Part shown: positions 56,701 through 64,000 of the stretch, one piece after another
Position numbering within the stretch: the first letter of the stretch is position 1
How the letters are laid out: each line of letters opens with the position of its first letter
Assembly: GCA_030248215.1 (NCBI GenBank)
Contig: JASANG010000864.1
Location: forward strand, 124,001-188,000
DNA: 64,000 nt
Source of the DNA: Enoplolaimus lenunculus
Lineage: Eukaryota > Nematoda > Enoplea > Enoplida > Thoracostomopsidae
Direction: 5' to 3'
Notes under the pieces: model-generated
What the model was told of the DNA's origin: nothing
The model's database searches: none
Seen by the model: the letters and a program-made list of their open reading frames with translations, nothing else
Position numbers and translations under genes: made by a program

Positions 56701-56843
56701 GCCAATATCAAACTAGACTGAAAACAACCCAAAAACTGCTTGCACATCTGAACTTAACCCACTTTACAATCGTTACGGACAAACGTAACGCCATGACCGG
56801 GATAAACAGTTGACGAGCAGAATGAACACTTGTCCAGTCGCAT
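53713..56843 (-). CDS. RSL24D1: Ribosome biogenesis protein RSL24D1 / RLP24, 5 exons
   Basis: Nucleolar pre-60S assembly factor that occupies the eL24 site on pre-ribosomes before exchange for eL24. Exons on the minus strand: 56763-56843, 56403-56589, 54864-54927, 54151-54233, 53713-53813. All are GT-AG and in phase, giving 171 aa (human protein 163). The start [18 protein letters not shown] is the conserved N-terminus, with metal-binding Cys6, Cys9, Cys32 and Cys36. [32 protein letters not shown] and TKYSRELW follow. Exon 3 gives [20 protein letters not shown], exon 4 [19 protein letters not shown]. Exon 5 is a divergent acidic tail ending EEQLMEAN, as expected for the family's acidic C-terminus. 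The small exons 3-5 are supported by motif order and phase. Introns contain old transposon pieces. Confidence 0.9.
55385..55500 (-). mobile_element. Decayed RNase H-like retroelement fragment
   Basis: On the minus strand a short open stretch reads [18 protein letters not shown], which fits the WVPGHxxIxGN motif of RNase H domains carried by LINEs. Surrounding sequence (about 55080-55560) looks like the eroded remainder. Family not resolved; distinct from the LINE at 48591. It lies in intron 2 of RSL24D1. Confidence 0.45.
55965..56291 (-). mobile_element. hAT-like MITE relative, inverted copy
   Basis: On the minus strand it begins TAGGGTTTCAAAAGAAAC, continues GCCGGAATAGGAGCAG, ACAGGAACCGGTTCAG, AATTACTGTTGAACTTTTTAG, and ends near GGTTCTGCGAATTCCTG. 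The order and wording match 31117-31389. Terminal motifs are worn, and no target duplication was recognised. Confidence 0.65.
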
Positions 56844-56849
56844 AATTAC

Positions 56850-59170
56850 TGTTGTTAAATGACTATAGTAATTTATATAATTACGGTTTACCAACACTAA
56901 ACTATACGAAAAACATAAGATGTGAAACTCTTCAAACTTGTTGACCAGCGATCAACCGGATATTAATTTTACCGGATATAGCGTTTAAATTTTCGCGCTG
57001 TCGGTAGAATTTAATTAAGTTTTAACTTGGATTTTTGATTATGAGCTTCATGGCTTGTGGTGAAACGCAATCGCAGCAAAACGTCTAGCATTTTCACAGT
57101 CGTGTAAAATTCGAACCAGTACGTATATCTCAGGCATCAATGTTTTGCATACATATTGCAGCGGATATCTGTTATAAATGTATCAAGTGGCAACTCATAT
57201 TATTTGTCGCGTACTGCACGATGGAATATCCGAATGAACAGCACATATATACGCAAAACGTTAACACGTGATACACATTGCATTGCAGCTACGCAGCAAG
57301 ATGCAATGCGGAACTGGATTGATTTAGGGTATCTGTTATCCAGTCACTATTTTCAAAAATGTCGCCTATACAAATTGGCAGTGCTTTTGGTTCTCCAAAT
57401 TTTAACTATAAACAATTATTGTGATTTTCAACGCAAAACGGTAGCTTTGTGTCTTTCGATGTTGAGATCGAGAAAATTTTTGTGCAACATATCACAACAG
57501 GTAAAAATTTAAAAATTCCGAATACGATTGATTGTTTAATCGGCATCGAGATTCTACTCGGAACCGAACTTGTAATCGGAACCTAAAGTTTGGTTGCACC
57601 CTAACTTAGAGAAGTAGTTAAAACAGTGCCATTACACCTCAGTTGGTAACAGCATTGACCAGATTAGCAAGAGGTCGCTGGTTCGATTCCAGCCGTGGTT
57701 AGCTGTTTCGACTACTTAGCAATAAGAACAATTAACTACACTCATATTGCGCACAGGACTGCACAAACTTACATGGAGACCAAAAGGATGCAACCGGAAT
57801 TCAGACAGCCGTTCGGAAATCCGGTATACACGCACGTATTCTTCACTATCCGGTTCCGGTGATAAATCCGCTCTCATTCGAAAATTTAAAAAAAATTGGG
57901 ATATTATCGTAACTGAATTTTCTAAAATTATCTGAGCGTGTATTGCCAACATTTTCAATTTGTCATACTGCATAATTTTATCATACTTTTCCCCAGCTAC
58001 TGCGTTTGTTTCGGAATTCTAATATTCTAAATGGTGTGTTTACACAAAACATTCCATTTTCAATGGTCTTCGAGTGCACAGGGGAGGTCTTCCCCTGTAT
58101 GGTCCTCGGCTGGGACAAATGCTTCACCCGCGTCTTCAAGACTTATATAATTCAAACAGAAAACGATCATGTGTGTCAAAATAATAGCACTCAGTTATTC
58201 ATGCGAAGCTAGATTTGAATTAACTTCAATGTAAGCTGCACAAGTAAATACATACTTGACTAGGTTCAATTAACTATTAAAAGTTCCAGACGAATTTGTT
58301 GCCCCCTGGTGACCACCATGGGACCGCAAGGCGCAAATGCATACAGCTGCGGTGTGGGTCCTCCATGAAAAAGTGTGGGGTATTGCACAATAGAATACCC
58401 GAATGAATAGCACACACATAAAGTCAACACGTCACGATAGGAAAGCAAGGGCATATCTTGTGATTGCAAACTTTGACGATCAAACAAAGTGAATATGTTT
58501 AATAGTAAATCCCTGCAATGCAGATGTGTATTCTGCTAATTCTTCCACCAGTATAATTTGCAGTTCATGAACACAGGTGTTTTTACGCAATCACTTAAAC
58601 AATTCACATATTTTACAGAAAAGGTAACAAACTAAGAAGTTATACAGAAAAGGTAACTAGCTAAGAAGTTACAATCCTAATATTTTACAAAAAGGAATTT
58701 AATTGAGCTAACGGTTATCGAAAACACTCCCTTATTTTTCAATTAAAGATGATGCACTACAACAGCACTACTTGTTGGATATTCAGCTTTAGAAATTAAC
58801 GTTGTAATAAATTCCATACTTTAACAATATATGAAAACCATTATACTTATAATGAGATAGTTTGACATGAACTAATAAAATACATCTTAAATTTATCCGT
58901 AAAAAGTGCTGTTTCGCGATTTCCTTACCGTAATGACTCCAGATAATATACCCTATCCAAATAATTACATCTGGTGCAGGAAGATGCAGGTGTGCTTAGC
59001 TAGTCATAATTGAAACCATCTCATGTTTTCGTTTGATGTACTGTTGGTATACATACATTCTAACCTTTCTAAATCTTTAGGAATAGAAGTACTTATTTGT
59101 TTCAGTGTGAATGGTTTTATTTTTAGCTGTTTTTAAAACCATGCAAATAGTAATGTAACGTTTGTTTAAA
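56850..59170. other. Intergenic between RSL24D1 and MARCHF6
   Basis: Holds the SINE-like repeat at 57215-57725 and a related fragment at 58375-58445. Bases 58625-58680 contain a short direct repeat of ACAGAAAAGGTAAC. No exon is supported. Confidence 0.45.
57215..57725 (+). mobile_element. tRNA-derived SINE-like repeat, second copy
   Basis: The 5' part CACGATGGAATATCCGAATG and ACACATTGCATTGCAG matches the repeat at 6717. The tRNA-like part is at about 57635-57710 with A-box-like CTCAGTTGGTAACAG and T arm GCTGG-TTCGATT-CCAGC, followed by GTTTCGACTACTTAGC as in the first copy. A hAT-like remnant (ATCGGAACC words ending TTGCACCCTAA) lies between the two parts, which explains the larger spacing here. 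Confidence 0.6.
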
Positions 59171-62100
59171 ATGTCTGCAGCCGTTGATGTAGGCGAGTCG
59201 GACAACGACCCTGATTTAGATGAGGGTGGTGGAGGTACGTTTATTATATCAGGTCCAGGTTATCAGTCTAGGCAGGAACCAGTACTTCAGACCTTAATAT
59301 AACTAAGCAGCTGGGAAAGAAGGCATACGGCGTGGATTTCGGATTAGCGGTTTACGGATGTTTTAGGCGAAGGTTTTATATCTCTGCGCCACACAGCGCG
59401 CCTCGAAATGCTTTTCTAGTCGACTATATGTCGAGACGTGTGCTGTTGGCTCGTTTGGCCTACCTGTAAGCATGTGATACGTGCTTGTCCTGGTGCATAT
59501 GCAATATATGCAATACACATTGTATAGTAAGCTTCCAGCAACATACAGTCGACACATAATCGACGAAAAAGGTACTTGTAGAGGCGGGCTGCTTGACGCA
59601 TTGGTAGAGCGCTTGCCTTGGTATTCGTAGATAACTAGTTCGAAATTACCCATTACCCGCAGAGTGCAATCGGAATTCAGATTCCAATCCGATTAGAATT
59701 CCGATTCAAAACGAGTTCCGATTGCCCAATTGCGACAGGAATTTGCACGTGACCCAGGGTGGCATCAAAGATTGGCATTCGGCAAAACTTTGTGGGTCGG
59801 ATTAGGATTTGGTTGTGAAATTGTGAAAATGCCGAATCCAACAATGTTCGACAATATGTTTTTCATTTTTAAGGAATAAAATCTTAACTACCTTGTTAAA
59901 TGAATCCTTACTTTTATATTTCAGGTCACATATCTCAGAACTAAAGTCGGACACGAAATATGTTGCCGTTTAAAAGTTATGCGGCTGGCAGGGTTCCAAT
60001 CGGACGTACATTTTGTCGGAAACGGGATCGAATCGGAATCAATTTTTTGTTGGAACTGGAATCGGAATTGAAATTTAAGAATTAGTAAATCTCTAAGAAG
60101 CAAACTGTATGACTTTTTATTTTTGTAGTAGTATGCCTGTCTGTGTTGTCCACAGTTTTGGTAAAAATAGCTTGTACCTATATATAGCTGACTGCTTTAT
60201 CGATCTGCTAACGCTGTAAAACTCCTGCCAATTTTAAGAGCGACCTGCTAATTCTCAGAGCACTGGATTATCTTGGCTAAAATTGTAAATGCCGTTGGCA
60301 ATATATAAGAAAGCGAAGTTGGAAGCGACTGTTTTGCGTGAGATTTTGGTTTCCAACTTTCCCAAATTTATATTTAAATTTATGTACATTGAGTTTGTTG
60401 TTTTCTCACAGATCTATTACACATGTTTCAATTTTTGTTTACAGATATCTGCAGGGTGTGCAGAATGGAAGGCACTCCAGATCGTCGATTATTCCATCCA
60501 TGTGTTTGTACAGGGAGCATAAAATATATCCACCAGGAGTGGTAAGGAACTGAGTGTGTTGGCAACAAAATGATAACACCCACCGATAGCTAGAAAGTCA
60601 GTCAAAAACGATACAGTAAGGTCCTTGTAAGTACGTAGAAAAGCACAGAACTATTACCATTCGCAGCAGTTAATAAATTGCTATGCGGTTAACTTTAATT
60701 TTGATTGAAACATGCTCTTATAATAATTTGTTTCGGACGACTGCCGGTTGCACCCGAAAGTTGTTTGTTTCGTTTTACCTGCCTCTTTCAGCAAGGTTCG
60801 CAATTTCTAAGCAATACGTACTGGCAGATATGTAAGTTTAAGTATTGTAACATACCATATGTGATAGCTTTGTAAAATGCAAGGTTCCGATTCGGATTTG
60901 ACAAAGTAGCAATGAATTCTGATTCAGTGTAACCACAGTTCAAAAATGCTACCAATTTTTTAAACTTTCGACATATACTAATTCTTTCAACAATCATAAA
61001 ACGATTTTTCTAAGAATATCGTCAATTTATATATTTTGAAATCCCAGACCGAAATGAACACGATTCTCGCCGAAAGAGCGCCAGATTTTGTGTCTTTAAG
61101 ACACGGTTGCGATAATTCGAATTGTATATTTCACAAAATTCTATGTGGATGGAGCAAATGTTGTTTTTCGGGTAACTATGCGGTTGCATGGCTTTTGCGC
61201 CTATATGTTGCCGTTTCCATGCCCCGATAAATCAATTGTTGAACTTGAATTTAATAAGTAAACGTTGTGACTAGTTTAACGAACATTTAAATTGTTTAAT
61301 TAATTGAATCATATTATATACATGCGTCAACGAATTCTCTGTTATCGTTTTGCTAATAATTGTTATTTAGTTCGTTTTCAGTTTAATTTAGTTTTTTTCA
61401 GTTTAACACAGTGGTTAAAGTTCAGTAAGAAAGAATTTTGCGAGTTGTGCAACTACAGATATACATTTCTACCAAGTAAGTGGGTTACTTTTATTGAGGT
61501 TGTATAGGATATTTTTTTCATGCAAGGTATTATGTTTAAACCGGTTAATGTTGATACAATAAGTCACTCATTTATAGTTATTTTAAATACCAAAGTAGTC
61601 GCGTAGTTTATGACGTTGCTGGGATTTCAGAAAATATACAGGGATGTGCTAACGCTAATACCAATAAATATGCCGATTCTGTTACCGATGCCGGTTCGTA
61701 TTTTGAACCTTTGCCGATGTTGATTCCAACTTCAGCGCAGTATGCATAAAGGACAGATCGGATATATACTACATTACATAATTATGCGAAGATTAAAAAT
61801 CCTAACCGCCAAAAAACAATTATAATTTTATGAAAACGGTTTATTTCAAATAATTTTTTCAAGAACAAACGCAAGACAGATAACAGTTTCGATAATCAAA
61901 CACACTGATATTAACCAAGAGGTGAAATTGGCAGAATTCTAACTCCCTATTATGTTCAAAAAGTATCGGCAAAGAATCGGCAATTTTTTTACAGTGCCGA
62001 TACCGATACTCGCGAAAAGCGCCGATTATTACGGATGCCGAAACCGATTAATTGGCACATCCCTAGTATGTTGTATACGCCCTTCGATCTATTTTTATTT

Positions 62101-64000
62101 GTTTTGTAAATTGTAATTCCAGTTTATCATCCTGAAATGCCAAAACATTTGCCTATCCGTGAGGTACTAAGTGGTCTCATGAAAAGCTTAACGCATGCCA
62201 TACGTTTTTGGTTTCATTACACGCTGGTCGCAGTGGCGTGGCTTGGAGTTGTTCCCCTTAGTGCCTGTATGTTGTTGCCGTTTTAATTTAATGACTCTTA
62301 GCCATCGCCACATTCTAGTCGTTGGTTTTGTAAAACATGTTAGGGTAACTCCCAAGCTAAAATTCACCGCGCTATTTGCCATTGGTAAGTAAAACACGTT
62401 TTAGAAGTTTTTTAAGATTTGGGTTTCTCCAAACTTCAGTTTTACATATTGATAATGTGGATAGTTGTTATTACTTAAGATTTTTTAATGACAGATTTAT
62501 ATACGTGAAATCGGGATTGTGAGCTCACATTTTTGATGATTCTAATCTAATCTGTCCACACCGATAAGTTCTTATATTTGACAGTAAAATCATTTTCATT
62601 TGGCGTGCTAGAAATTTTATAACCTTGCGAACAGAATTGTTCTCATTATTGTTATTAATATTATTTTTATATTATTATTACTATTATTATTATTATTAAT
62701 TTATTATTACTATTATTGTTATTACTATTATTATTATTATTATTATTATTATTTCTACTATTATTATTCCGTATGAGACGTTATTACTTTTCTTTCAGGC
62801 AGAATATATCGATTTTTGTTCAAATTCTCGTTGAGTTCAGTTCTTCAGTTGCCTTTTGATTTGCTGTCAACGTAAGTATTCTTCCGGCCCTCTAAACTCA
62901 GCGCACCGCAATAATTTACTTATAAGAGATAACACACTGTCAAAAGCATATTTTAGGTATTTCATTTTAATGTAAAATTTGCATCGTATCATACGTGTTT
63001 GGTGCTTTTTAATGTTTTTTTGCTTCAGCATAACAGGAAGTTAATATGTGGTAGGCCGGATGCAAAGTAATTCCTATTCCAGATGGAAGTTTCGTTGGCA
63101 GCGCATTAAGCAGCATGTGCGTGGCCTACTATTGTTAACTGTGCTGAATACGTAATGCTTAATTGTAAAGTTTAGCTTTAAATAAACTAAAAAACGGTAA
63201 AATCAGTTATCCTTTAATCGCATGTGCACCTTTGGCGTTGCGACCATGTATATCAACGTTAGCAACGTTAAAAATCATATATTTTTGCGTTTTAGCAATG
63301 ACTTGTTCGTTGATTGTTGTCAAGGCGCAGCGATTATTGCAGTTACACTGTGCGCGTTCATTAGTTTGGTATGGCTTCGCGAACAAATTATTCAAGGCGG
63401 CTTGCCTACTTGGATGGATGTGCCTGCTGCTGTAGCCGGTGCTGCTGATAATAACGCCGGTGAGCAAAATGATAACCGTCAAGAAGCTGTAGTTAATACG
63501 AACAGAAATAACAATGAACCACCAGGCGATAGTCTTGTTGAGAATAACGAAAATAACGCTGGAAACGCTTCGAGTGCGGCGGAATTTAGCGGACGTGAGC
63601 AAAAACCAATAAACGACACACAAGGGACCGAAAGTTCATTGAATAAAGAGCCCATAGGAGCTGACAAGCCGGCAGATAGGGAAACTAACGCCGGTCATAA
63701 TTTGCTACCTTCGGAAAAATTATCCGCAGGACAAGGCCAAAAAGCCGGCATTGAACTTCAAAAAGCGGGTGAAGCAATGACTTCGACAGCTCAGGATCAA
63801 CCGAAACCAAGCGAAAAGAAAAGTAATAAAACGCAAACGTCGTACGACACTCCAGTATCGCCTAGCCATTCAATAGTTTCGCGATTGTCTGGGGAATCTA
63901 GTAATCAGCAAAAACACAAAACCAAAAACCTAACTAATCGGCGACGCCGGCCTGGATCACCCTCATCGGTTAAAAGCGCACCAGGGCCAGGGCCGCTGCC
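59171..64000 (+). CDS. MARCHF6: MARCHF6/Doa10-type ER ubiquitin ligase, 5' part (6 exons)
   Basis: Multi-pass ER membrane E3 ligase for ER-associated degradation. Exons: 59171-59234, 60445-60541, 61402-61475, 62123-62266, 62799-62871, 63296 to the window edge. All junctions are GT-AG and in phase. A short acidic N-terminus ([20 protein letters not shown]) is followed by a RING-CH finger starting at Cys24 ([25 protein letters not shown]). Then come [24 protein letters not shown] and the first membrane segment, [40 protein letters not shown] and a second membrane segment ([20 protein letters not shown]) follow. After [10 protein letters not shown] comes a hydrophilic Asn/Glu/Ser-rich linker of more than 200 residues to the edge. 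The order matches vertebrate MARCH6. The remaining membrane segments lie outside the window. The start ATG gives a fitting short acidic N-terminus. Confidence 0.93.
59580..59660 (+). mobile_element. tRNA-like fragment, probable SINE head
   Basis: A-box-like GACGCATTGGTAGAGCGC and a B-box-like TAGTTCGAAATTACCC; no complete cloverleaf. It lies in MARCHF6 intron 1 and may be a SINE start or a decayed tRNA copy. Confidence 0.4.
59760..60125. mobile_element. Dispersed repeat and hAT-like MITE remnant (MARCHF6 intron 1)
   Basis: 59760-59930 has TTGGCATTCGGCAAAAC and AAAATGCCGAATCCAAC, shared with 37085-37180. At 59987 the end CAGGGTTCCAATCGGACG of the 31117 family begins, followed by GGGATCGAATCGGAATC. 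The right end is not found. Confidence 0.5.
61639..62063. mobile_element. hAT-like element with CAGGGATGTGC ends (MARCHF6 intron 3)
   Basis: Left CAGGGATGTGCTAACG and right, reverse-complemented, TAGGGATGTGCCAATTAA. Interior words CCGATGCCGGTTCG and GATACCGATACTCGCG are inverted about the centre. No clean 8-bp duplication, so the class rests on the ends. It ends 60 bp before exon 4. Confidence 0.6.
62640..62770. repeat. (ATT)n microsatellite (MARCHF6 intron 4)
   Basis: A long interrupted run of TTATTA-type triplets ends about 30 bp before the acceptor of MARCHF6 exon 5. Confidence 0.9.

Overview
This window is eukaryotic: AT-rich, with short exons, GT-AG introns and dense interspersed repeats. 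The genes are metazoan families. Arrays of GCCTAA/TTAGGC, the telomere motif of nematodes, fill the interior of an abundant local MITE, so a nematode or another invertebrate is a reasonable guess. That is inference only. Small exons were found by reading splice signals and family motifs. Each multi-exon model below keeps its reading phase across every junction.

Layout. 1.7-6.7 kb (-): a complete 12-exon ATG4 autophagy protease. 10.3-16.6 kb (+): a two-pore-domain potassium (K2P) channel in 4 exons, with a very long extracellular cap loop and a 33-bp minisatellite in an intron. 21.2-28.4 kb (+): a second complete ATG4 in 11 exons, inverted relative to the first, so the two ATG4 genes are divergent around the channel. 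31.9-36.5 kb (+): a beta-1,4-galactosyltransferase in 7 exons. 41.8-46.2 kb (-): an unrecognised low-complexity protein in 3 exons, with a 39-bp minisatellite in an intron. 53.7-56.8 kb (-): the ribosome-biogenesis factor RSL24D1/RLP24 in 5 exons. 59.2 kb to the window end (+): the first six exons of the ER ubiquitin ligase MARCHF6/Doa10.

Between and inside the genes lie many non-autonomous DNA transposons: hAT-like elements (two with good 8-bp target duplications), a GGCC-ended MITE family carrying telomere-like arrays, and TA-flanked inverted-repeat elements. One TA-flanked family encloses a tRNA-like sequence with A and B boxes, and one of its copies is nested inside a hAT-like element. 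There are also tRNA-derived SINE-like repeats, a damaged LINE with reverse transcriptase and RNase H parts, and a repeat made of a (GTCC)n tract followed by tandem units. No CRISPR array, rRNA or convincing functional tRNA gene was seen. The genes are not an operon. The two ATG4 copies are the only functionally linked pair; ATG4 acts in LC3/GABARAP processing, and MARCHF6 and the galactosyltransferase act in the ER and Golgi.
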